Origin: Solanum dulcamara
Lineage: Eukaryota; Streptophyta; Magnoliopsida; Solanales; Solanaceae
Direction of reading: 5' to 3'
NCBI RefSeq assembly: GCF_947179165.1
Contig: NC_077246.1
Location: forward strand, 70,032,421-70,096,420
DNA length: 64,000 bases
Made by a program: the position numbers and the translations under genes. The notes under the pieces are model-generated. The model was not told the DNA's origin. It searched no databases and was given only the letters and a program-made list of their open reading frames with translations. Within the stretch, counting starts at the first letter, position 1. Each line of letters starts with the position of its first letter. Positions 31,180 to 42,520 of the stretch are shown here, piece after piece.

Positions 31180-31630
31180 ATTATCAATCAAATCCATTTT
31201 TAATTCGAAGTCTCGTGTTCAACCAAGCTCTAATTGAATGAACGAAATCCTGATCACAGGGAGGACTAGCTTCTCTTTATGGATTATACTATACACCCTG
31301 TTTATTTTTCTATAGTCAAATGAGAAGAAAATGCATTTCTGAGTGAATTCCAAGCAAGAGAAAGTCAGTTTGAACCAATAACAAAGAAATAGGAATATTT
31401 GACTAAAAATAGAATTTTTTTAGGAATAATTTAAGTTTCCTTTTTTTCTTGTATATATTAATTTTACTAAACAACATCATCAAGAGAATTATTTAAAATA
31501 AGTTGCTACCTAAAGAAAATAATAAAAAATATCTCTACTTTGTAAATATTTCTCACAATAATCATTTAACCACCTATGCTAGACATTAATTATGTCAATA
31601 TTTTTGTGCTAAAAGTAAAGAAGAGCAACA
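31180..31630. other. AT-rich stretch
   Basis: Nothing supported between the hAT element and the solo LTR. Confidence 0.5.
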
Positions 31631-31634
31631 CACT

Positions 31635-33347
31635 TGTAATGACCTATCCCCTCGTTAGGAATAAGTCAATGGAAAAGAATTTTGGGCAAGAAAATACTTT
31701 GGATAGTAACTTTGGAAAAATTTAGCCTAGGTAAGAGTTGGACGAATTCAGAGTCACGTGAAGTCTAGGGTGATCTAGTGAATAGTGGGAGATCGAATCT
31801 CCGATTTATTTGGATAAGCTGATAATCAAGACAATACAGAGCATTTATGGCTTCACGAAATCGCATTCGAGAGAGTAAAACTCCCGAAATTGAATTTGGC
31901 GTGAAGGGTATAATTTAATATGTCTTTGGAAGAGGGTGTGTTATGAAATGAGGGTTTGGAGCTCAAACTACAAACTCACTGTTTTCGCATATCCCGCTAG
32001 AGTGGGATTTCTCCCGTCAGAGCGGAATGGGTCCCGTCAGAGCGGAACAGACGCGACTTAAGTTGAGAAAAACCCCAAAAACAGTTTCTAAGACTTCAAA
32101 AAGGCTACCTAAGACGATTTTCATCAATTTTCCACGGATTCTCACGCTTAAGGAAAGGATTTTACTCCCTAAATTCATCATTTGATTCCTAAAACTTAGA
32201 AACTATGATTGTAATCATTAGGAGGGGGGGTTATACTTAAAACTAATGGTGTAAAATAGCCCTAGGGTGGGGTTATGATCATGAGTTTGGCCTAGAATGT
32301 GAATTTTGCTATATTTCACGGTAGTTAGGCCATTATGTTGATCCTTTATGTGTATTTACTGTTTTCTAGACCAAGAAAGAGAGGAACGAACCCAAAAAGG
32401 ATAAGCTCTTGCATTGTAAAGTTGTTGAAGCGTGAATTTGAGGTAGGTTATGGTCTTGTTTCCCGTATGTGTTTCATATATTTGTTAAATTGTTTTATAG
32501 TATACACATGTATGAATAGGGAGACATGTTAAATTATGTGTAAAATGATTACTTACTGGCCTGTTTTTGTGATGAACATGTTCTTAGTGATATAATGTTG
32601 TAAATATTGAATATATTGGTGATTGTGGTATGTTTGGATCGGGTGTCACATTCCGACACAAAGTTTATTCTTTGTAGGTCCTTTGCGAGGACCCTTATGT
32701 AAAGTTATAGCATGTTAAAGATATTGAGTTGTGATCTTGTTGAATATGGTTGAGCATGAGATTGATTGACTTATTCTATATGTATGTGCTTATTATGTTG
32801 AATTTACTTGTCTATGATTCGCTTATTGGCTAACTGCGTGATCCTACCAGTACACCATTATTTTTGTGTACTGATACTATACTTGCTTTGCCTTTTGTTG
32901 AGTACAGGGCATATTCAGCCGGCTGCGAAGAGACATCGCCTAGAAGAGTAGAAATCTTGTTCAATTCCAAGGGTGAGCTAGTCTCTCATGCTGTTGTAGG
33001 TTTTCTCCTTGTCTTAGTCCTTCGTTCGGAACTTAGATGTTCAGACAATTGTTTTAATATTATGACTTCTTCTTGGGAGTGTTCCCCCTTTTCTATACTG
33101 ATATTTAGTTAGAGTTTTGGTACGAACGACTTTCAGTTCCTAGGATGTGTTTACTTTCGCATATTTTAGGTTGATAACTAGTTGTTTTCTGAGTTTATGA
33201 GAACTCAACATTTATTCTTGTTTTACACCTATTTTGCATCCTAAAATTTGAGATTTCTTTGCGATTAGTATTGTTGGGTTGTTTAGAATGGTTCTCCCAC
33301 CGGTGAGTTAGTGTGGGTGTCAGTCACAATGGATCGGGATCGTGACA
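31635..33347 (+). mobile_element. Solo LTR of a Ty3/gypsy (Tekay/Del-like) retrotransposon, ~1.7 kb
   Basis: Starts TGTAATGACCTATCCCC and ends GGATCGGGATCGTGACA, the usual ends of plant chromovirus LTRs. 5-bp flanks ACACT (31630-31634) and ACACC (33348-33352) match at four positions. GTCAGAGCGGAA repeats (about 32015-32050) and no internal coding region. ORFs at 32335 and 32864 are within the LTR. Confidence 0.78.
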
Positions 33348-33352
33348 ACACC

Positions 33353-35835
33353 TCTAATCAGAAGTTTTGGATTTGAATAATAGAAATAAATAAAAAGTCT
33401 GAGAACACGTGGTTTTCTCTTTATTAATTTTTTTACTGTCTAAATTTAAATTAGTCAAATTTTAAATTTGTTGATATCAACTATAGAGCCGAAAGAATAT
33501 CCCACAAAACTAACCTATCATTACTTATGCACCATTGACTTGTATGAATGATATATACTGTATAAACGATTTGAATTCTCATATTCTTTTCTCTCTTATT
33601 AATATATACATATATATTATATATATATATAAAAAAAAACTTAATTGCTTATCATTTTAGTCAAATGAGTCTCTTCTAGTAAATTTAAACAAATATAAAA
33701 ATGGGTCCTTTGAGTACTACTAATTAAGTTATGAACCATCTAGAAGACACGTAACGTGTGAGTGAAGCAAAAAGATTTTGATGTTGGTTTTCTATTATTT
33801 TATAATATAAAATACTAACTCTAAACTACGTTCATGGTTGAAGTCATAAACACAGAGTTTAAAAAGTAAATAATTTTTTTAAAAGAAAATATGATTTTAA
33901 ATATGCTATAATATATTTTGTGTAATGTTTTAATAATTGAAACTTGATTTATAGCCACCGTACTAATTCTATGATCATATACTTGACATTTTTAAAATCA
34001 TAAGATTCAAATAAATATTTTCGTAGATTATACATACGTTAAAATTTAAAAGTACAAGAATTCATGTTTTCTTTACTTCTTCTCAAATTTATGTTCAATG
34101 AAACTAATAACATGTTTAGCCGATCTTAAAAAAATTCTTATTTCTGAAAAATAGTTTTTATCATAAGCATTTCTCGAAACAATACTTTTCAAAAATAGTA
34201 ATTCGTATTTGGATAATCAATTTAAGAAAATACGTTTGCTAATATAAAAACAACAATTTGTATTGTTTGACTAATAGCTATGATAAATAATTAAGTAGTA
34301 TATGTTCGATTAGTTATGTAATGTTGCTCATGTGGTCCACAAGAGAAGATAGCTTATCAAGTGTTCCAAAGGGCAATTCCTCCATGTTAGGTTACTATCA
34401 GTGTCACATTCTTCAAAACCAATTTGATACGTTACCCAACAGATCTTTTTCGTTTTTTCAGTTCTCACTCAATATTCGATATATTTTTATTAGGTCTCAA
34501 CTATTTTAAATTTGTGTTGAATTATATTTAGAATTTGAACTTGAAATTTCTGACTAAACAAAATACTTATCATTTCGTCATAATGTTGATAGAGTTTTTG
34601 TGGCTTTTTCTCTTTTCTTCCTTTGTTTTATTTGTCTTTTACTTAGGAAAATGAGAGGTTGCTTGACTTACCCCAAAGGATTTTGTGTTGGTTGTCTATT
34701 TCTCACCTTTAATTTGAAAATTGTATATATAGACCTTGGAAATATGGTTGTGAATGATAAAAATGATCTTTTATATTTGTTTGCAAGTATAAAATATAGT
34801 TCATTTAGTATATTCCTGAGAAATTCTTGTTGTTTAATTTGTTGATTTGAAGTAAATACTGAATAAATTACGGTAGATTTAATGAAAATTATAAAAATAA
34901 TTAACGGAAGTTCGTATTTGGAATTATAGTTTTGTTGTTTTTAGAGATGCAATTTTTTTTTATGCTTAGTGTAGTTTTTGATATTGTAATTTTGAGATTT
35001 AACAAAAAATTTGACAATTTAATTAATTTAAGTTTACACCAAGAAATCCCATTCTAAAGTTAAATTGTTCTCTATCAACGATAATGTCATTTTCAAATCT
35101 CAAACTCAAAAACTCCTAACAATTGATGAAAACTGATTACTTACCGTCTTGCTATTATATTTGATGATCGTATTATTTAAAGTGCAAAAACAACAATATA
35201 ATTATACCATATAATACCTTACTACAAGATAACTTATCAAAGTCCCACCTACCTTAGATATACACATATTATATAGTTATATATATAGTGCTCATATCAA
35301 TTATCAATTGACTAATTTATATTAATTTGTCAATGGCCTACCACATGGGTTTAATTAGCTGTCTACTTGCAGCAACAGGTGTTTGGTCCCCTTTTTTTCG
35401 ATTTTTTTGTCATCATAATATTTAATATTCTTACTGGTTTTTTAATTACGATTTTTTTTTTTACTATTGTATTCTCTTTTCGTATACATATTCAATTACT
35501 TTTCTTGAATTGAAAGTCTATGAAATGTTTTACCTTTATAAGACATAAATAAACTTTATGTATACAACATCTCTTCAAATATTATTTACATGATTATATT
35601 GAATATATTATTACTATTAATATTATTACTTAATTTATAGTTTATACCATCAGAATATTTGATTTTGAGGGCTTTTGGCAGCCGACTTCTTTTCGCCAAA
35701 AATTCATCACTAAATAATTAATTATTTCCACATTTTACACATTCATTTTCTTGAGCAATAGAAAGTTCCCAACTTTACTTTGAGTTGGTTTACTTGTTTG
35801 AAACAAAGACGTAGAGCTATAACATTTTTCTACTA
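33353..35835. other. AT-rich gene-free stretch
   Basis: ORFs at 34321-34509 and 34600-34845 have no domain, no codon pattern and no family context; I would not call them genes. CTTATCATTTTAGTCAAATGAGT near 33650 recurs near 25090 and 23660. Confidence 0.45.
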
Positions 35836-35837
35836 CG

Positions 35838-35990
35838 AGTCTGTTTGGATGAACTTATTTTAAATAATTTATAAATTGAAAACTATTTATAAGTTAAAAA
35901 AATAAATAGGTGCAGTCCAACTTATTTTTTTGATTTGTAAGTTGAAAACAATTTATAAGCTGCTTAAAATTAGTCCATCCAAACAAATTC
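35838..35990. mobile_element. Short MITE (GTTTGGATGAACTT type)
   Basis: CTGTTTGGATGAACTTATTTTAA at the left and TTAAAATTAGTCCATCCAAACA at the right are inverted; related in style to the Harbinger MITE at 134. No clear target duplication. Confidence 0.55.
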
Positions 35991-37540
35991 AATTATTTAT
36001 TATGATTTATTTTAAGCACAAAATGACTTTAAATTAATCAGTCAAACACTCAAAAAAACTGATTTGGAATTTCATTCATCACTTCTCGTCTTTTCTTACT
36101 CATACGTCTAAATATTATTCGATATTAAATACATGAATAATTTATTCAGGATTTTAACATCAAAAGATTGATTCTAATTAATATCATAATTTTATTACAA
36201 AAGTTAGTTTATAAAAGAGAATGATTATCCAGCTTCATATTAAAAACTTAAGGAATCCATCCATCTTCGATATAGAATTTCATTCATCACCTCCTTAGAT
36301 ATTGTTCGATGTTAAATGTGCAAACAATCTATTCTGAAGTCCACTATCAAAAATCTAACTTGAATCTAATTTAACTTTTTTTTAAAAAAAAACAATTCAA
36401 AAAGTAAAAATTATTCAAACCTTACTTAAAGAAAAGTAAGTCCAAGAAACTCATCCGCAATTTCATTCAATCACCATAGACCACAAGTTTCATTTTTTTT
36501 TTTTAACTTTCTTTCATAATCTCTTTAATGAAAAGACAGGTTAGGGCCACATGATGGAAATTGGAAAAAAATGGGAGGATTATTGGGACCATAATTTTCT
36601 TTTCATAATACTATTTTTGGATTATTTGTGCCAATATTGTGAGTATTGTCAATTTCTTAAAAGTATCGTACACTTATTTTTCCTAGCTTCCACGTCTCAA
36701 TTTTTCTAACTCCTTTTTTTGACTCCATCGAACGTACGTGTTAAATGACAAATAAAATGTAGGAATTTTTTTTAAAAAAAAAGAGAGAGAGAATAATCTT
36801 TTTATCATTATAAGATGTTAGGAATTTTTATACCGTATAATCGTTCATAAAAATAATAAATAATAAATCTGTATTTAATTCATATAGAATTTTTTTTTTG
36901 TTAATATATAAAATACTACTTTCTTTTAATATATTAAAAAGAAAAAAAAGGCCAAAATAGTCAAATGTGACTAGTATTTAACATAAAGAAGGGTTTTTTG
37001 GGGTACTTCCCAAAATATTCACAATAGCTACTCTTTGATTATGCATTGGATAATTTCGCTTCTTTGCAATAGCTCGTTAATTACGTAAGAGATGTAAATT
37101 GTGCTTTCTCCATTCAATTATACTTGTCTACTATTGACTTTATACAATTCTTATGAAACTATAAATAAAAGGGTAATTTTACAATATCACCCTTTGATAT
37201 AATTAATACAATGTTTTGAAAAATGTAATAGGAAAATGACTGTTAATTAATAATAACGATAAATCAGAAACTAAGTTAAAATTATCTCTTGATTTCATAA
37301 TTTGGACAAGTATTATTGAACATCTATTTTTAATAAAATGAACAAGTAAAAATGGATAGAGAAAGTATTAAGCTCATCCAATACAATAAGCTCGACTGAA
37401 AAAGACCTTGGGACAATTAATCCCTAACATTTCTCATGGAATACGATTTGTTGCACCAGCTCAGCCACCTTGATCGGTCACAGAGAAGATATTAATAATA
37501 CTAGAATCTACTCCTATGACAAGCAAGGATTAAAGTAACT
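35991..37540. other. AT-rich gene-free stretch with a spaced duplication
   Basis: GGAATTTCATTCATCAC (36065) recurs as AGAATTTCATTCATCAC (36272) followed by similar ATATTATTCGAT(A/G)TTAAAT text, an old ~208-bp tandem duplication. No gene supported. Confidence 0.5.
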
Positions 37541-37559
37541 TTTAAAACTTGCATAAGCA

Positions 37560-37682
37560 ACAACAACAACAACACACCCAGTATAGTCCCACCATATGGG
37601 GTCTGGGGAGGGTAGAGTATACGCAGACCTAACCCCCACCTTAAAAAGTAGGACGGTTGTTTCCGAAAGACCCTCGGCTTAT
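37560..37682 (-). mobile_element. (TTG)n-tailed retroposon, copy 3, with perfect 16-bp target duplication
   Basis: Minus-strand insertion: CAACAACAACAAC tail, TGGGGTCTGGGGAGGGTA, ACGCAGACCTAACCCC, and 5'-truncated at CCCTCGGCTTAT. The direct repeat AAAACTTGCATAAGCA flanks it at 37544-37559 and 37683-37698 without a mismatch, indicating a young insertion. Confidence 0.9.
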
Positions 37683-38294
37683 AAAACTTGCATAAGCATG
37701 GTTTAAAATTAAATTTATGTAGCAACACCAATAGCAGCAAGTCCCATGAATGAGGGAAACAACCTAGTCCACAAAGGAATAGTTAATTAAGTAAAAATTT
37801 TAGTATTAGTTTTCTAAAAAATAAATTAATTTTCCTTTGCAGTTTCATACCAAAAACAAAGTCCACCTTCATGCTGTATGCATGAAATGAAGGGTGACAC
37901 AATTGCTTACGTAGCCAAGCTCTTTTTTCTTTTGGATTTTCATCTAATATTTGATATTCACGTATATTCATATTGAAATCTGATTTAATTTAAATTCACG
38001 CATTATATATAGAGCTATTTTTGAAAGGTGCACCTCTAATAAGAATTTTTTTTATTACGCCTCAATCTCGAGATATTTAACTAAACGTGAACGAATTCCG
38101 ATTCGCAACTTCTACTATATTTATTTTTACGATATTTATTATATTTTGTATGTTTCAAATATATCACTGTTTGAATAAATTTTAAAAGTGATAAAAAATA
38201 AATTACAATCATAAATAAAATATGAAGAAATAAAATTTTATTGATAAAATAACATATGTACAATTATGTTTCTCCCTTGATTATTCTCTCTAGA

Positions 38295-40318
38295 TGTAAT
38301 GACCCTAAAGGTCATTTTTTGAAATTTTCATAAAAAGATCATTTAACCCCTCCCGGTAGTCTCCCCGAGTCATATGTGATTGATATTTGATGTTGGTTCC
38401 GAAGTTTTCTTGAAAAGTTGAGATTTTTGGTAAGCTTTGAGTTTTAGAGGTTTAGAATGACTTAAAAGTGGTATTTGGGGTCATTCAGAGTATCGAGTCT
38501 CGAAATAAAATTCCGTCTATTTCATCATTTTCGAAAATGAAATTGGTCTAAGAGAGTTGACAGAACCAGATTTGGGATCATATTGTGGATTTGAGGTGTT
38601 GAGTTGAAAATGGTTGAATTTTTGGCCATAGGTTTGACTTTAGTCAAAATTTGGGGTATCAGATGCTTGGAGTTGAATTTCGACGACTCCATTAGATTCA
38701 GAGGGTGATTTTAGGCTTAGGAAGAGTTCTTGTGTATTTTTTGGAAGCTCCGAGGGCGTTTTGGTCTTTTGAGGCATAATGTTGGTTTAGTTATGATTTT
38801 TTAATTTTCGGGTCAAGGAGGTCTCGAAATCGGATTTCGATGGTTGCACTGAGTCTGAATGTCAATTTTAGTAGGATGGCATATATGGTTTGTCTACATG
38901 GGATCCCGAACGAATTCTAAGGATCAATTCGGAACTTTGAAACTTGGAGCATTGTGCTAGTTTTTGGCACTGATGGAGACCTCACGATCGCGAAGGCTAG
39001 GTCACTTTTGCGACACTCGCTTAAGCGAGAACCCCTTCACGAAATTGTGGCCTGTGCGGGAGTCGCAAAAGCGACTGATGTGGCTGCTTTAGCGAGAGGC
39101 GGGGGTCGTAAAAGCGACCCAATTCTCGCGAAAGCGAGGGAAAACGACAACTGAGAAAGGTTTTAGCCGGAGTTTATGCTATTTTCTCCATTTTTGAACT
39201 TTAGAGCTCGGTGGGGGTGATTTGGAGAAGGATTTCTCGTGGAATTTCATTGGATAAGTTATTTTGATCCTACTTCATCATTTTTCAATGATTAATTGTT
39301 GATTTTAACACAAATTTGAGGAGTTCAATAGGTGAAAATGATCCTTTTCAAGGACTTTTAGAATTTCTTATAATGATGATTGTGACTTGATTAGGGTTAG
39401 TTTCGGCGTTGGCTATTGAGTTCCTAAGACTAAGAGGAACAATTTCATTCAAAAATTCTCGAATTTAAACCCTTATTTTTCTAAGTCGAATTTGGAGCTT
39501 TTGACCTTTTTTTCACCGAATTTCACATTCTTAGTGTTGTTGGAGTTGGTTTTTGATTGTGAATCAATACTTGAATAGATTGTGGAGATTCAGAGTATAA
39601 TCGGAAGGGCAAGGCACACGCGGATTGATTGATCGCATCTTGGCTAAGGCAAGTAGACTCTTAAAATTCTGTGAATCTCTTAGAATTCCTGAATATCCTG
39701 TTGTATATGTGTGGGGGTGTGATGGAAATGAGGTTACGGGTTAATTGTGATACAAACTAATCTAAAAGGAATAGATGGGGTTAATAAAAGACGTGTGTGA
39801 TATTGTTGAGTATTGAACATTACATGCCGTAATCTAGATATATATGTATATTTGATGAAATACTTGATAGTCTAATTGTGATTGTGGTTTGCCTGAATTG
39901 TTTGCATTGGTTCTGAAACACTGTCATAAGAAGTATATAATTGTGAGACCGAAGTCATTTTTAGTCAGAGAGATGATTTGGCCGAGGTCATTTTTGGTGA
40001 GAGATTAGTAGACTGTGGTCATTTTCGGTGGAATTTTATGGCCGAGGTCATTTCCGACAGATTTCCTGTACTTTTATGCTTTACTCTACTTGAGAGTTGA
40101 ATACATATTGAGACTGTATTTTATTTCAGTTTTATTTTCTTTAGCGGCTTGTATATGTGACAATCAATCTTTGGAGGTAAATTAAGTTGAAAGACTTCCG
40201 CTTTTGTTTATTATTTACCTATTTAGACTGTTTTTATTTTATTTATCAAAGTGTTTTTAGGCTGACTTGTCCGATAGGAAAAGACAAGTACCATCACACC
40301 CGATTTCGGATCATGATA
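38295..40318 (+). mobile_element. Gypsy-type LTR (solo or remnant), ~2 kb
   Basis: Starts TGTAATGACCC and ends about CCCGATTTCGGATCATGATA, a decayed form of the TCGTGACA end seen at 33347. It carries a GCGA-rich block (38985-39150; GCGACACTCGCTTAAGCGA, CGCGAAAGCGAGG) and a local GGTCATTTTCGGTGAGA repeat (39950-40065). No internal region or matching flanks found, so the right border is uncertain. Confidence 0.6.
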
Positions 40319-40495
40319 AATTTTCTTCATGATTCGAGATCTATTAGTAGCATATTTCTCGAACATAAGATGATTTGAACTCAAAAGATGATTTGGACAT
40401 TCAACATAGAGTAATTCAGACTTTTTTCGTAATTCGAATGTTGTTAGTAGCGACCCTCAATCAACCGACCAAATATATAACTTGCCCATTTTAAG

Positions 40496-41123
40496 TAGGG
40501 CTAGGCATAATCTGGTTCAAATCAAGAAAATCGATTGAACCGATTTTTTTAAAATTTTGATTTGTTTTTCAAGTTTGTTTGGTTTGGTTTGGTTTTAAAA
40601 TTTAAAAATTCAGTTATTCGGTTCGATTTTTGATTTTTAGCTATTTTAATTTAGTTAATTGAAGAAATGAAAGTTATTTATATGCTCTCCACAGTAGAGG
40701 CCTGAATCTTGTTGCTTAAAGCCACATGTTGTAACCTGTAAGATGGTTACATGTGCACTAGATCTCTTTATAAATATTCTTATTAAAATTCACTAGATAT
40801 CTTTATATATATTTTGAATAAGATTTGTTTTTGCTTGGGTTTGTCTTATTTTTTTTTCTTGTGTGAATATTAATTATTCGTGTGTACATTTTTTATCTTT
40901 GTTATTGAAAAATACTAGCAGTGATATATTTTTCAAAAAATTCATATGAAGGACTAAAAGTGGTGAATTTGTTTAACTAATCTCACAAACTAAAAATCAA
41001 AATGAAATAAATCAAACCAAAATTGTAAAGATCCAGTCGAACAAAATTTATTTTACTTTGTTTTGATTTAATATTTTCACAAATTGAAAATCAAAAAATC
41101 TAACAGACCGAATGGGCGCCCTA
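40496..41123. mobile_element. hAT-type element, 628 bp, in the promoter of PPCK copy a
   Basis: Ends TAGGGCTAGGCATAATC and (inverted) GATT...GGGCGCCCTA. 8-bp flanks ATTTTAAG (40488-40495) and ATTTTAGG (41124-41131) match at 7 of 8. Its right end lies 196 bp before the PPCK ATG. Confidence 0.7.
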
Positions 41124-41206
41124 ATTTTAGGTCGACCCTTAAACGAGAAGCTTCTATTACTCCATCTGTCCTCCAAATTAAAACGTACCTCTAATTAATT
41201 ATATGC

Positions 41207-41265
41207 GAATATTCTGTTTTATTTTATTTTATTTTCATAAATACCCTCCAGTCCATTTATAAATA
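41207..41265 (+). promoter_or_regulatory. Core promoter of PPCK copy a (GAATATTC palindrome and TATA box)
   Basis: CGAATATTC at 41206-41214 and TATAAATA at 41258-41265, 54-61 bp before the ATG. Copy b has the same two elements (complement at 56969-56976 and 56946-56955). The palindrome fits a heat-shock-element half-site pair, but it is short and its role is unproven. Confidence 0.55.
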
Positions 41266-41318
41266 CAACCTATTCCCTTTTACAAAAACCCCAAAAACCA
41301 AACAAAGCCTTAAAAATA

Positions 41319-42520
41319 ATGTTCCAAACCTTGAAAAACGATTTTCAAATTTGCGAAGAAATCGGCCGTGGTAGATTCGGTACCGTCTACCGCTGTTTTT
41401 CTCCGGTCACCGGAGAATCCTTCGCCTGTAAATCCATCGAAAAAAAACTTCTTATTGATTCCACCGACCGTGAATGTCTCGATAAAGAACCGAAAATCCT
41501 TCAACTTCTTTCCGGTAACCCCAACATTCTTCATTTGTATAAGGTTTACGAAGATGACGAGTTTCTTCATATGGTGACCGATTTCTGCCCGAATAGTGAT
41601 CTTTACGAACGGGTTTCATCTGGGTCGGTGTCAGAATCGGCTGCCGCGGCCATTCTGACTCAGTTGGTTTCTGCGATTAGCTATTGTCATCATATGGGTG
41701 TAGCTCATCGTGACATTAAGCCGGATAATATATTGTTTGATTCGGAGAATAGATTGAAGCTTGCTGATTTTGGATCTGCGGAGTGGTTTGCGGGTTGTGA
41801 AGGAAGGAAGATGAGTGGGGTTGTGGGTACGCCGTATTATGTTGCGCCGGAGGTGTTAATGGGGAAAGAGTATAATGAGAAGGTTGATGTGTGGAGTGCA
41901 GGGGTGATTTTGTATATAATGCTTTCTGGGGTTCCTCCTTTTTATGGTGAAACGCCAACTGAGACTTTCCAAGCTGTTCTGAGAGGGAATTTGAGATTTC
42001 CGACGAGGAATTTCAGGTCTGTTTCGCCTGAAGCTAAAGATTTATTGAGGAAGATGATATGTAAGGATGTTTCCAGGCGATTTTCAGCTGAACAAGTACT
42101 GAGTAAGTTAAATTTCTCTGTTTTTCATGTATTTTATCTTTTCCTCTGTTTTTTTGTTAAAAGATGAAACTTTTTTTTTTCTTTCTGATTTCTATTTATT
42201 AGGTAAAACCGAACCTAAAGTGTCTTGTTTTTTGGCTATCGTGTGTGATTTTTCTAGCTAGACTCGCACATATGATAGTTAGTTGAGGTATGAAACTCAG
42301 AAAATCGAGATACTTTGGGTGTTTGTTGACCATTAACTCTTCTTTTTAAGTATCCTATTCTTGAACTATGAAATGTTTCCTTGATTCTTCATACTGGTGT
42401 TTTCTTTTTGGCTCTTCATTTTGGTGAATTTCAGCTAATTTTGATGTTATTTTGTCAAATATAGGACACCCATGGATGATTAATGGAGGAGAAACAAGAT
42501 CAATGGCTGATCTAAACTGA
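41319..42520 (+). CDS. PPCK: Phosphoenolpyruvate carboxylase kinase, copy a (2 exons, 279 aa)
   Basis: Ser/Thr kinase that phosphorylates the N-terminal serine of PEP carboxylase and relieves its inhibition by malate; cytosolic, and in plants controlled mainly by its own transcript level. Exon 1 is 41319-42102; the GTAAGT donor follows CTG-A, the acceptor is ATATAG, and exon 2 is 42465-42520, restoring the VL-RHPW join. Seen: glycine loop GRGRFG (16-21), catalytic Lys38 (FACK), HRDIKPDN with Asp132, DFG 150-152, APE 176-178. The protein is a bare kinase domain with no autoinhibitory or EF-hand part, which separates PPCK from the related CDPKs. Single intron near the 3' end as in known PPCK genes. 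If the intron is retained, the frame stops after 282 codons with a different tail. Confidence 0.95.
42103..42464 (+). other. Intron of PPCK copy a
   Basis: 362 bp, GT...AG. It contains AGTTGAGGTATGAAACTCAG...GTGTTTGTTGACC, a remnant of the fold-back MITE family at 10561. The copy b intron lacks this and carries other insertions. Confidence 0.75.

Noticed and set aside
38954..39154. 66-codon ORF with ordinary-looking composition
   Set aside because: It lies in the GCGA-rich block of a gypsy LTR; dyad repeats explain its composition.
41310..41577. ORFs inside PPCK exon 1 (and their mirror at 56634-56901)
   Set aside because: Present in both copies only because the kinase coding sequence is conserved; they are shadows in other frames.
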